This document shows, one piece after another, positions 17,304-25,159 of a stretch of 64,000 bases of DNA (position 1 is the stretch's first letter; each line of letters begins with the position of its first letter). The notes beneath the pieces were generated by a model. The model had not been told where the DNA came from, ran no database searches, and worked only from the letters and a program-made list of their open reading frames with translations. This stretch comes from Arcobacteraceae bacterium (lineage in GTDB: Bacteria; Campylobacterota; Campylobacteria; Campylobacterales; Arcobacteraceae). The stretch is taken from contig JAIOSF010000022.1 in assembly GCA_021107755.1 (NCBI GenBank), forward strand, positions 62,001 to 126,000, read 5' to 3'. The translations under genes were made by a program, and so were the position numbers.

Positions 17304-17435
17304 ATACAACGGCTGTCTTGAGGAACAAGTGTATTTAACGGCTTGATTGTTTGAACTTTTAGTTTCTTTATGCGACACATAAAAGCTCTAAATATCGGCA
17401 GTATACACTTGTTTCTCTCCTAGTATTTGTTAGCA
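17304..17435 (-). other. Integron attC-like recombination site (candidate)
   Basis: A 132-nt fold-back sequence lies immediately after the stop of the 310-residue gene. On the minus strand it opens with TGCTAAC and ends with GTTGTAT, close to the attC outer cores RYYYAAC and GTTRRRY. Inside are an 11-bp perfect stem, AACAAGTGTAT (17324-17334) pairing with ATACACTTGTT (17403-17413), and an inner hairpin TTTATG/CATAAA. The size and position behind a gene match integron cassettes. No integrase gene is seen, so this rests on architecture only. Confidence 0.42.
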
Positions 17436-18368
17436 TTAATTGTATATTATATACTTATCTAAATCGTTTAATTTATTATTTTTAATATATTTTCGACCTA
17501 GATATACAAAATCCATTAAAGAATTAAATTCTTTAATTTCTATTGTTTTCTCATCAAGCAAACCTATATGGTTATACACATCTTTTGCACCTTCAAAATC
17601 TGAATATAGTTTTCCATTTTCTTCAATGGTTTTATTTACATCTTTCAGTCTATCTATGCATAGCACATACATATTTTCTGGAGCATTATGTAATGTAGTT
17701 TTAATCCATTCTTCAGCAATGTTTTCACCGTATTCTTCAGTAATTTGTTTTTTTCTTTTGTCTAGCGCATCTCTTGGAACAACACTTAATGTCTGTAATA
17801 TTTCTTTTTGCTCTTCTATCCAATTTAAAGATTTTTCATAATCATAAGCTTTAAGTATGGCTAATGATAATCTATCTATGACATAAATATTGGTATTGTC
17901 TTTTTCATATAAATAATTTAAAGTTATATATCTAATAATTGGCGGTAACAATGAAAATTGATTAGATATATCATCATTAATACCAAAACCATATTTTTCA
18001 AAATACTGAATAAATATATAGGAGTAAAGATTAAATAAACTATCAATACATCTTTCCAAATCATCTTGTGTTATTGATTCAGTTTTTTGGGTGTGAGTAC
18101 AGTCATTCCCATCATTTTTTATTATTTCCAATGATGTTAATAATAGAGAATTATTATTGCTGACTTTTTTTAATCTTCTTAGAATATCTCTATCTCCAAG
18201 TGTCACTTTTTCTTGATTTGAAATATTCAATATTCTTCTTATTATTACTTCTGAATATTGTCTTATTGTAGCAACCTTACCTCTTAACGAACCATCTTTA
18301 CTATAAAATGCATCATTTATTAGATCACTTACTAAATTTTTATAAACTTCATTATTAAATTCTGACAA
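17436..18368 (-). CDS. Hypothetical protein, possibly HEPN/DUF4145-like
   Basis: A 310-residue protein starting at TTG 18366-18368, with an AAAGGA site 6 nt upstream. Residues 20-120 are helical. They carry REYS-like and RR motifs (IRQYSEVIIRRIL) and a later NDGNDCTHTQ, reminiscent of the R-x4-6-H site of HEPN ribonucleases and DUF4145 proteins. The rest is helical and unassigned. The family call is tentative. It is preceded by GTTAGC and followed by GCTAAC, which fits a single-gene integron cassette. Confidence 0.6.
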   Translation of the reverse strand: MSEFNNEVYKNLVSDLINDAFYSKDGSLRGKVATIRQYSEVIIRRILNISNQEKVTLGDRDILRRLKKVSNNNSLLLTSLEIIKNDGNDCTHTQKTESITQDDLERCIDSLFNLYSYIFIQYFEKYGFGINDDISNQFSLLPPIIRYITLNYLYEKDNTNIYVIDRLSLAILKAYDYEKSLNWIEEQKEILQTLSVVPRDALDKRKKQITEEYGENIAEEWIKTTLHNAPENMYVLCIDRLKDVNKTIEENGKLYSDFEGAKDVYNHIGLLDEKTIEIKEFNSLMDFVYLGRKYIKNNKLNDLDKYIIYN

Positions 18369-18396
18369 ATATAATCCTTTGTGGTGATATTATTTA

Positions 18397-18676
18397 AGCT
18401 AACTCTTTATTGAACATACATTATATACAAGATAGCCTGAAAATCGACAAATAACATACACAAAATATGTCGTATATCAAAATGACTACAAACACTTTAA
18501 ATAAGCTATTTTTGAAAATTTACTATACAAAATATTGTAAAACACCATGTTATTTAAATAAATTTTAAGTTTATGATATAGATTTTATGTATGTTTATTG
18601 TCGATATTCAGATGATAATAGTACATTATGTATGTGTATTGTAGCAAAATCGTGATAAAACTGCATTATGTTAGTT
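18397..18676. repeat. Large imperfect inverted repeat in the 427-bp gene-free region
   Basis: Arms of about 54 bp (18413-18466 and 18582-18637) are roughly 78 percent complementary, sharing ATCGACAA, AACATACA and ACATACAT blocks, around a 115-bp AT-rich spacer. The outer edges are GCTAAC (18398-18403) and GTTAGTT (18670-18676), which resemble attC core ends. It could be an oversized attC-like site, a decayed miniature transposable element or a regulatory region. The rest of 18369-18795 contains no gene that I can support. Confidence 0.5.
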
Positions 18677-18780
18677 TTTATATTTGTTTAAGCTTAGAGG
18701 TTATTATGACTATGAAACTATTCTGAATCGCTAGATATGAGATTTAAAAATACTCTATTAAAAATCAAACAAACTATCGT

Positions 18781-18786
18781 TATAAT
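18781..18786 (+). promoter_or_regulatory. -10 box of the 79-residue protein gene
   Basis: TATAAT ends 9 nt before the ATG at 18796, and no Shine-Dalgarno sequence fits between them. Transcription would begin about 3 nt before the start codon, giving an almost leaderless mRNA. Confidence 0.5.
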
Positions 18787-18795
18787 ATATCCACT

Positions 18796-19035
18796 ATGAC
18801 AGATAAAAAATTAATATATATCACTCTTATTATCTTTATTGGTATTGTACTCTATGGTTTTTATGAAAAAGATAGACGAGCACAACTCCTTACAGATTTT
18901 CGCAACAATCAGCCTTTACAATGTGATGATATAATAGTCAGACAAAGTGATGGTTGGAAGATTGGTGGAAATCGTGTTTTTACAAATGGCAAAATTGCTA
19001 AGACTATTATCTTTTGTAAAAGTATTAAAAAATAA
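18796..19035 (+). CDS. Small single-pass membrane protein
   Basis: A 79-residue protein with one N-terminal membrane helix (LIYITLIIFIGIVLYGF). A short polar domain contains two cysteines, QCDDI and IFCKS, possibly a disulfide if the domain is periplasmic. The well-formed C-terminal domain (DGWKIGGNRVFTNGKI) suggests a conserved protein, but I recognise no named family. It has its own promoter, converges on the histidine kinase gene, and ends 4 nt from that gene's stop. Confidence 0.7.
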   Translation: MTDKKLIYITLIIFIGIVLYGFYEKDRRAQLLTDFRNNQPLQCDDIIVRQSDGWKIGGNRVFTNGKIAKTIIFCKSIKK

Positions 19036-19039
19036 ATTT

Positions 19040-21157
19040 CTACTCTAATGGTAAACTAATATGAAATATTGCTCCTTTATATTTTTTACCCTTATATACA
19101 AAGTTACTATTGTCAGCATCAATAGTACCATGCATACCATCTACTATTAAATTATAGGTCATATGAAGTCCTAATCCTGTTCCAATACTTGCATGTTTTG
19201 TTGTAAAATATGGATCAAATATTTTCTCAATAATGGTAGAATCAATTCCCCCTCCACTATCTTTAACAATTATATGCAAAGTTTTATCTATTACTTTTGC
19301 TTCAAGAAAAACCAATCGGTCTGATTCATCTTTCACTTTTACTGCATCTTTCGCATTATTAAATATATTAATTAAACACTGAACAAGTTCATTTAAATAC
19401 CCATTGATTGTAATATTTTCTTCCACATCTACAATAAATTCTATATGATGTGATACTAATGATGGTTTAATTAAATGTAATAACTTTTTCATAATAATAT
19501 CAAAGGTAAACTCTTCTTTTGTTCTATTCCCTTTAATAAAATCTCTAAAATCATCTATTGTTTTTGACAGATACTGTGCATTTGAATCTATCGTATCAAT
19601 TGTTTCATTGAAAGATTCGTCAGTTAAATTACCAAACTGTTTTTGTACTTTCATACCTGTTGCAGCAGTTGATATTATACTCAGTGGTTGTCTCCACTGA
19701 TGAGCAATATTCCCTATCATCTCACCCATTGATGCCATTTTTGATTGTTCGTACAATAACTTGTCTTTTTTCTTTAAATCAGTAATATTTTGAAAAGTCA
19801 GTAAAATATCCCCATTATTTTTTAAATACGCTGCACTTACAATAAAATAATACTCCTCATCTTGAAATTTTAATGATACAAAATGTTCTTTTTTAGAATT
19901 ATTTGCAAGATAAATAGACCATAACTCTCCAAATATCTGATGATTTTCAGGAAAGACAACTTCATCTAAAGTGAGAAAAAAATCACATATACAATTATAG
20001 TGTTCTTTAAATTCATCTAAATTTTTATAATGGAAAAATTCAAAAAATCTATTATTTGCATTTACTATTTGAGAGTTTTGAGTTACAATAATAATACTTG
20101 GATTCGTATCTAATATTGTCTGTATATATCGTTTTTCATTGTATAATTCTTTTGTTCTTTTAATAACCTTGATGTCTAATTCTTTTGTATGCTTTCTTGC
20201 CAGAAAATAATATCCTATTAAAATAACCACTAATATAAATAATACTATATAAAATATCATGTTTGTTTTTATAGATTCAATATCATCCATATTCAAAGAG
20301 TCTAAATCTTTAAAGGCAATAATACTTCCCATAGGATTATTATAAATATCTGGAATATTATAAACTACAATAAATTTATTCTCTTTTTGGTCAATAATAT
20401 ATTTTTTTTCACTATGTATATAGTTTTTTATACCTTTACTTTTTATATAATCAATTATCTCCTCTTTTACATTTTCATTTGCAACATAATAATCATCTAT
20501 AAATTTTTTTGTTAATGCTTTAGATAGCTGAGTTTTATACTTCTTATCTACAACTATAATAGAATCTATATCACTATCAAGAAGTTGGTTTGATATAGAA
20601 TTAAAATGTGTAATAATCTCAAACATACCTATAAAAGTACTTTTATCATAAATTGGAACCATCGATTTAAAAGTCATATCAAACTTACCTGTACTGATTG
20701 TACACATAATTTGGGGTTCTTCTATCATTTTTGCTACATCAAGTCTTGACTTAACGATTGGATCACCTGTTTTTTCAACCCAACTTCTATAAAAGGCAAT
20801 CCCTTTATTGTCGATTATTTGAAACCATGAATTATTAAGTTTTATCGCTTTTTTTAGTAATTTTGAAAATTCTTTTAATTGTACTAGTTCAGTATCATTG
20901 TTTTTTAAAGCTTTGATAATATTTTCATTTTGTGATAAAGATAATGCAATAGCCAGTGTTAAGTTTTTTTTATGTTTCATCAATATACTTATCTCATCAT
21001 ATATATTTTTTGAATAGATATTATATTTTTCTTTTTTTATGATCTCTATTTTATTTTGTGTAATAGTATTTGATACAATAAATACTATTACACCCATAGC
21101 TAATAATAAAATAACTACAATAAAATCAAATAATCTAGTTTTAAAAATATTTAACAC
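19040..21157 (-). CDS. Sensor histidine kinase with periplasmic Cache-like domain and PAS
   Basis: A 705-residue kinase starting at GTG 21155-21157 with an AGGA site 6 nt upstream. Order of parts: membrane helix (about 8-29), periplasmic sensor to about 290 (FQIIDNKGIAFYRSW), second membrane helix near 305, and PAS domain about 340-460. The HisKA-type box is GNIAHQWRQPL with the phosphorylated His. The HATPase core contains NAKDAV, DSGGGI and GTGLGLHM. No response regulator gene is adjacent, so its partner is unknown. Confidence 0.92.
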   Translation of the reverse strand: MLNIFKTRLFDFIVVILLLAMGVIVFIVSNTITQNKIEIIKKEKYNIYSKNIYDEISILMKHKKNLTLAIALSLSQNENIIKALKNNDTELVQLKEFSKLLKKAIKLNNSWFQIIDNKGIAFYRSWVEKTGDPIVKSRLDVAKMIEEPQIMCTISTGKFDMTFKSMVPIYDKSTFIGMFEIITHFNSISNQLLDSDIDSIIVVDKKYKTQLSKALTKKFIDDYYVANENVKEEIIDYIKSKGIKNYIHSEKKYIIDQKENKFIVVYNIPDIYNNPMGSIIAFKDLDSLNMDDIESIKTNMIFYIVLFILVVILIGYYFLARKHTKELDIKVIKRTKELYNEKRYIQTILDTNPSIIIVTQNSQIVNANNRFFEFFHYKNLDEFKEHYNCICDFFLTLDEVVFPENHQIFGELWSIYLANNSKKEHFVSLKFQDEEYYFIVSAAYLKNNGDILLTFQNITDLKKKDKLLYEQSKMASMGEMIGNIAHQWRQPLSIISTAATGMKVQKQFGNLTDESFNETIDTIDSNAQYLSKTIDDFRDFIKGNRTKEEFTFDIIMKKLLHLIKPSLVSHHIEFIVDVEENITINGYLNELVQCLINIFNNAKDAVKVKDESDRLVFLEAKVIDKTLHIIVKDSGGGIDSTIIEKIFDPYFTTKHASIGTGLGLHMTYNLIVDGMHGTIDADNSNFVYKGKKYKGAIFHISLPLE

Positions 21158-21191
21158 AAGAAGTCCTAATTATTAAATCTAACTTCATAAT

Positions 21192-21222
21192 AGTATAATA
21201 TAACTAAAAGTTATATTATACT
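21192..21222. repeat. Perfect 14-bp inverted repeat at the MATE gene 3' end
   Basis: AGTATAATATAACT, loop AAA, AGTTATATTATACT. The hairpin overlaps the last codons of the MATE gene and lies 35 nt before the kinase start. A T-run follows only on the plus strand. On the minus strand it also contains a TATAAT (21193-21198 region) that could drive the kinase gene. Roles as hairpin, promoter or operator are all open. Confidence 0.6.
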
Positions 21223-22565
21223 CTTTTTTCTAATAACTTTAATTTATCTCTTGTATATATAAACATATATATTGCTGCACTGTAAATAATTAATCCTACC
21301 ACAATCCATACATACACAATATCTAATTTAAAAATATCAACAACAAAATAGAGTAATACAATTGGCATCAAGATTTGTCTATAAAAACTTATATAAGGTA
21401 TAATAAAAGGTTGTTTTATCCCTTGAAGTGTTGAGTTTGAGATAAATATTGTGATATAAGCAAAAAATACAAAACTCTCAATCACCACATAGATATATGC
21501 TACAGATATAACCTCTTTATCACTGTCAAATATCATAATAATATATTCACCAGCTATTGCTAAAAACAACACTCCAATCCCACTCATAATATATCCATAT
21601 TTTAAAGATTTACTTATCACCTCATAGATTCTATCAAAATTTTTAGCCCCGTAATTATTAGCAACTATTGAACTTACTGCTATATTTAATCCCAACATTG
21701 GCAGTAGTATAATTTGCTCTACTCTATACCCTATCCCAAAAGCAGCAACACTTTTATAACCATATTGAGATACAAAATACATAACTTCCATAGTCCCTAA
21801 AGACATGATAAACATATTTAAACTTTGAGGCAATGCTTGTATAAGAATTTTTTTGTATACCCTCATATCTGGTAAAAATAATTTGTGATTTTCAAAATTA
21901 AAAAGTGCTGTTTTATACAGCTTCATCATAATATATCCAAAAGTTATAAACTGTATAAATATTGTGGCATAAGCTACACCTTTGAATCCAAATGCTGGTA
22001 TAAAACCATATCCATACATAAACAATGGATCTAAAAGCAAATTCATAAAAAAACCAAAAATTAAAGTATTTCTATAACTTTTTGTATCTCCTCGAGCTAT
22101 AAGAACTGCATTTGCCCCAAGACCTATTAACATTGGTAAGACACCTATGAGTATTATATAAGTATAATCAAGGGCTAAAGACAACGCTTCATCTTTTGCC
22201 CCCATTAAAGAGAAAATATCTTCTAAAAAAATAAAGCCCATACTACAAAGACCTAAAGCTACAAAACTTACAAATGTAATACCATTTGAGATAAATATCT
22301 TTGCTAAGTTGATTTTATATCGCCCAAGTGAGTTTCCCACATGAGCTGTAATTGCGGAAGAGAGTCCAAAACTAATTGAAAGTAACATAAAATAAACTAT
22401 AAAACTATAAGAAAGTGCAGTAATAGCTACAGTAGAGAGTTGCCCCACATAAAAGGTATCTACTACATTATACATTGTATTAAAAAACATACCAATACTT
22501 GATGGAATTGCAATTTGTTTAATCAGGCTATTTATATCATTTGTTAAAAGATGGTTTTTATTCAT
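21216..22565 (-). CDS. MATE family efflux transporter
   Basis: A 449-residue membrane protein with about 12 hydrophobic segments in two similar halves. MatE landmarks are IPSSIGMFFNTMYNVVDTFYVG at the start, LGANAVLIARGDTKSYRNT, and ALPQSLNMFIMSLGTMEVMYF at the start of the second half. It is expected to export cationic compounds or drugs using Na+ or H+ gradients; the substrate is unknown. It lies divergently to fabL. Confidence 0.92.
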   Translation of the reverse strand: MNKNHLLTNDINSLIKQIAIPSSIGMFFNTMYNVVDTFYVGQLSTVAITALSYSFIVYFMLLSISFGLSSAITAHVGNSLGRYKINLAKIFISNGITFVSFVALGLCSMGFIFLEDIFSLMGAKDEALSLALDYTYIILIGVLPMLIGLGANAVLIARGDTKSYRNTLIFGFFMNLLLDPLFMYGYGFIPAFGFKGVAYATIFIQFITFGYIMMKLYKTALFNFENHKLFLPDMRVYKKILIQALPQSLNMFIMSLGTMEVMYFVSQYGYKSVAAFGIGYRVEQIILLPMLGLNIAVSSIVANNYGAKNFDRIYEVISKSLKYGYIMSGIGVLFLAIAGEYIIMIFDSDKEVISVAYIYVVIESFVFFAYITIFISNSTLQGIKQPFIIPYISFYRQILMPIVLLYFVVDIFKLDIVYVWIVVGLIIYSAAIYMFIYTRDKLKLLEKRV

Positions 22566-22602
22566 TAGAAATTATACCATAATATATTAATCACTTTTTA
22601 GC

Positions 22603-22608
22603 TATAAT
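22603..22608 (+). promoter_or_regulatory. -10 box of fabL-like gene
   Basis: TTTTTAGCTATAATCC carries TATAAT 42 nt before the ATG, the T-rich plus -10 arrangement typical of Campylobacterota sigma-70 promoters. A GAAGGAAAG ribosome site follows. Confidence 0.65.
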
Positions 22609-22650
22609 CCAAAAAAATCATAAAATTTATTTTTATAGAAGGAAAGTTAA

Positions 22651-23418
22651 ATGGCAAAAACGCTTGTTATTACAGGAGCAACAAAAGGTATTGGTAAAGC
22701 TTGTGCTTATAGATTCGCTAAAGAGGGTATCAATGTAGCTTTTACATACAATTCAAACGAAGAGGTAGCTAAAGAGATTGCTGCAGATTTAGAAGCAACT
22801 TACGGTATAAAAGCTAGATACTACCCTTACAATATCTTAGAGCCTGAAACAGCAAAAGAGTTATTTACTAAGATTGATGAAGATTTTGAGACTATAGATT
22901 ATTTTATCTCAAATGCTATGATATATGGTAGAGCAGTAGTTGGTGGATATGGGAAATATATGAAACTTAAACCAAGAGGTTTAAACAATATTTATACAGC
23001 AACTGTTGATGCATTTGTTTGTTGTAGCCAACAAGCTGCGAAAAGAATGGAAAAAAATGGTGGTGGAGCTATGGTGAGTTTAAGCTCTACTGGAAACCTA
23101 GTATATATAGAAAACTACGCAGGTCATGGTACAAATAAAGCAGCAGTTGAAGCGATGGTGAGATATGCAGCAACGGAACTTGGACAATATGGTATTAGAG
23201 TAAACGCTGTAAGTGGTGGACCTATTGATACTGATGCACTCAAAGCTTTTACAAACTATGAAGAAGTAGCAGCAAAAACAGCAGAACTATCTCCTCTTGG
23301 AAGAATGGGACAACCAGAAGATTTAGCAAGTGCATGTTACTTTTTATGTAGTGATGAAGCTACTTGGATAACAGGAAGTACTTTACTTGTTGATGGTGGG
23401 ACAACTTTTAAGAAGTGA
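22651..23418 (+). CDS. fabL: Enoyl-[acyl-carrier-protein] reductase, FabL-like
   Basis: A 255-residue short-chain dehydrogenase. The NAD(P) motif is TGATKGIGKA (residues 8-17). The catalytic pair has the spacing Y-x6-K (YAGHGTNK), the mark of enoyl-ACP reductases rather than the Y-x3-K of ordinary family members. Other FabL-like stretches are KRMEKNGGGAMVSLSS, RVNAVSGGPIDTDALKAF and a DGG end. It should reduce trans-2-enoyl-ACP in fatty acid elongation. It precedes the phospholipid gene pgsA, consistent with lipid synthesis. Confidence 0.82.
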   Translation: MAKTLVITGATKGIGKACAYRFAKEGINVAFTYNSNEEVAKEIAADLEATYGIKARYYPYNILEPETAKELFTKIDEDFETIDYFISNAMIYGRAVVGGYGKYMKLKPRGLNNIYTATVDAFVCCSQQAAKRMEKNGGGAMVSLSSTGNLVYIENYAGHGTNKAAVEAMVRYAATELGQYGIRVNAVSGGPIDTDALKAFTNYEEVAAKTAELSPLGRMGQPEDLASACYFLCSDEATWITGSTLLVDGGTTFKK

Positions 23419-23425
23419 GAAACAC

Positions 23426-23452
23426 AAAAAAAATAAACTGCTTTATTTTTTT
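23426..23452 (+). other. AT-rich hairpin between fabL and pgsA
   Basis: AAAAAAATAAA, loop CTGC, TTTATTTTTTT: an 11-bp A/T stem that may weaken transcription between the two genes. The spacer then has a GTTTCGAAAC palindrome and GGTCGGAACGAAGTGAAGCC of unknown role. An ATG at 23497 opens only a six-codon frame that ends inside the pgsA start region. Confidence 0.4.
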
Positions 23453-23506
23453 CGTTTCGAAACCGAAATGGTCGGAACGAAGTGAAGCCATGAAGGATGT
23501 TTCCAA

Positions 23507-24049
23507 TTGAAAAATAAAAATTTAAATTTACCAAATATATTAGCAGGTTTTCGAATACTTCTAGCGCCACTAATGCTTTGGTTTATGATAGATCAAAATA
23601 ATTCTCTTTTTAATGGGTGGCATCCTAGCTGGTTTGATTATTTTGCTGGTTTGATTTTTGTGATAGCTTCTGTTACAGATTTTTTTGATGGATATATTGC
23701 AAGAAGTTGGGATCAGATGACAAAACTTGGTGGGATTTTAGACCCACTTGCAGATAAGATGCTTGTACTTGCTGGATTTATAGGACTTATAGTTCTTGAT
23801 CGAGCTAGTGCATTTGCTGTATTTTTGATACTTTCAAGAGAGTTTTTTATCACTGGACTTCGTGTTGTTGCAATAAGTGAAGGAAAAAATGTCGCTTCAA
23901 CAATGGCTGGAAAAATAAAAACAGTAGTACAGATGATAGCTATTGGGTTTTTGATAATGGATTGGCCATATGGGAGCGAACTATTATTGTTTGCTGTAGC
24001 CTTAACACTATACTCTGGGTATGAATATATAAGGGATTACTTAAAATAA
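23507..24049 (+). CDS. pgsA: CDP-diacylglycerol-glycerol-3-phosphate 3-phosphatidyltransferase
   Basis: A 180-residue integral membrane enzyme that makes phosphatidylglycerophosphate, the first step to phosphatidylglycerol and cardiolipin. It begins LPNILAGFRILLAP and contains the CDP-alcohol phosphotransferase motif D-x2-DG-x2-AR...G...D-x3-D (TDFFDGYIARS, GGILDPLADK). The start is TTG 23507-23509, with AAGGA 8 nt upstream. Its stop overlaps the rseP start by one base. Confidence 0.93.
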   Translation: MKNKNLNLPNILAGFRILLAPLMLWFMIDQNNSLFNGWHPSWFDYFAGLIFVIASVTDFFDGYIARSWDQMTKLGGILDPLADKMLVLAGFIGLIVLDRASAFAVFLILSREFFITGLRVVAISEGKNVASTMAGKIKTVVQMIAIGFLIMDWPYGSELLLFAVALTLYSGYEYIRDYLK

Positions 24050-25101
24050 TGGGATTTATAACATTTATAATTGTTTTATCAGTTTTAGTTTTTGTCCATG
24101 AGCTTGGACATTTTACAGTTGCACGACTTCTTGGTGTAAAAGTATATGTATTTTCAATAGGTTTTGGAAAAAAACTAATTACAAAACACTATAAAGGTAC
24201 TGATTGGACTTTTTCACTTATTCCACTTGGTGGATATGTAAAGATGAAAGGTCAAGAGGATTTAAATCCAGCATTAGCAAATAATGACCCTGATAGCTAC
24301 TTAACAAAAACTCCTTTTCAAAGAATTTTAATACTTCTTGCTGGTCCTTTTGCAAATTTTTTACTTGCATTTGTGGTATATATCATGATTGGACTTCTTG
24401 GAAATAATGCACTTTCACCAACTATAGGAAAAGTCATCGAAAACTCTCCAGCAAGTACAGCTGGACTTAAAGCAAATGATGAGATAGTAAAAATAAATAA
24501 TATGGAAATCAAAACTTGGGATGATTTAAGTGATATTATAAAAAATTCTAATGGAAGTTTAACTTTTTTTATAAAAAGAGAAGGAAGGCTTATATCAAGA
24601 ACACTTTATCCTAAAGTAAGTGATTCTGTTAATATGTTTAAAGAAAAAATTAAAAAGAAGATGATAGGGATTGCACCTGCACCGAAACTTGTAAAAATTC
24701 ACTATTCACCTCTTGAATCAATCTCTTTTGCTTATGACAAAACACTGGAAGCTAGTAAAATGATATTTTTAGGGGTGCAAAAACTTATCCAAGGAATTGT
24801 ACCTCATAGTGAAATAGGAGGAGTTATAAGTATTGGTACAGTAATAAGTGATGCTAGTGCTTCAAGCTTTGTAGCACTTTTAACTATTACTGCACTTATC
24901 TCTGTAAACCTGGGTGTTTTAAATCTCCTCCCCATTCCAGCACTTGATGGTGGACATATTATGTTTAATCTTTATGAGATGATAACAGGACTTAAACCTA
25001 GTGAAAAGATGTTAATAAATCTCACTATTGGTGGCTGGGTTATATTATTGGGACTTATGAGTTTGGGGCTTTATAATGATATCAATAGATTATTAGGGTA
25101 G
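24049..25101 (+). CDS. rseP: RIP metalloprotease RseP (site-2 protease family)
   Basis: A 350-residue membrane zinc protease. The N-terminal helix carries the metal motif HELGH (about residues 18-22). A single PDZ domain spans about 120-190 (SPASTAGLKANDEIVKINN). The third ligand motif NLLPIPALDGGH lies near 300, followed by the last membrane helix. It cleaves transmembrane anti-sigma factors or leftover signal peptides inside the membrane. It is translationally coupled to pgsA. Confidence 0.92.
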   Translation: MGFITFIIVLSVLVFVHELGHFTVARLLGVKVYVFSIGFGKKLITKHYKGTDWTFSLIPLGGYVKMKGQEDLNPALANNDPDSYLTKTPFQRILILLAGPFANFLLAFVVYIMIGLLGNNALSPTIGKVIENSPASTAGLKANDEIVKINNMEIKTWDDLSDIIKNSNGSLTFFIKREGRLISRTLYPKVSDSVNMFKEKIKKKMIGIAPAPKLVKIHYSPLESISFAYDKTLEASKMIFLGVQKLIQGIVPHSEIGGVISIGTVISDASASSFVALLTITALISVNLGVLNLLPIPALDGGHIMFNLYEMITGLKPSEKMLINLTIGGWVILLGLMSLGLYNDINRLLG

Positions 25102-25108
25102 TTTTAGA

Positions 25109-25114
25109 TATAAT
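25109..25114 (+). promoter_or_regulatory. -10 box of the ABC-F gene
   Basis: GTTTTAGATATAATGGG: TATAAT preceded by a T-rich run, just beyond the rseP stop and 45 nt before the ABC-F ATG. Confidence 0.6.
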
Positions 25115-25159
25115 GGGAAAATATAATACAAATAGAAAAGAAAAAAGGATAATTATTTT

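Noticed and set aside
15409-18795. Prophage or insertion sequence
   Set aside because: No integrase, transposase, capsid or terminal repeats typical of IS elements are encoded; the only border signals are the attC-like ones.
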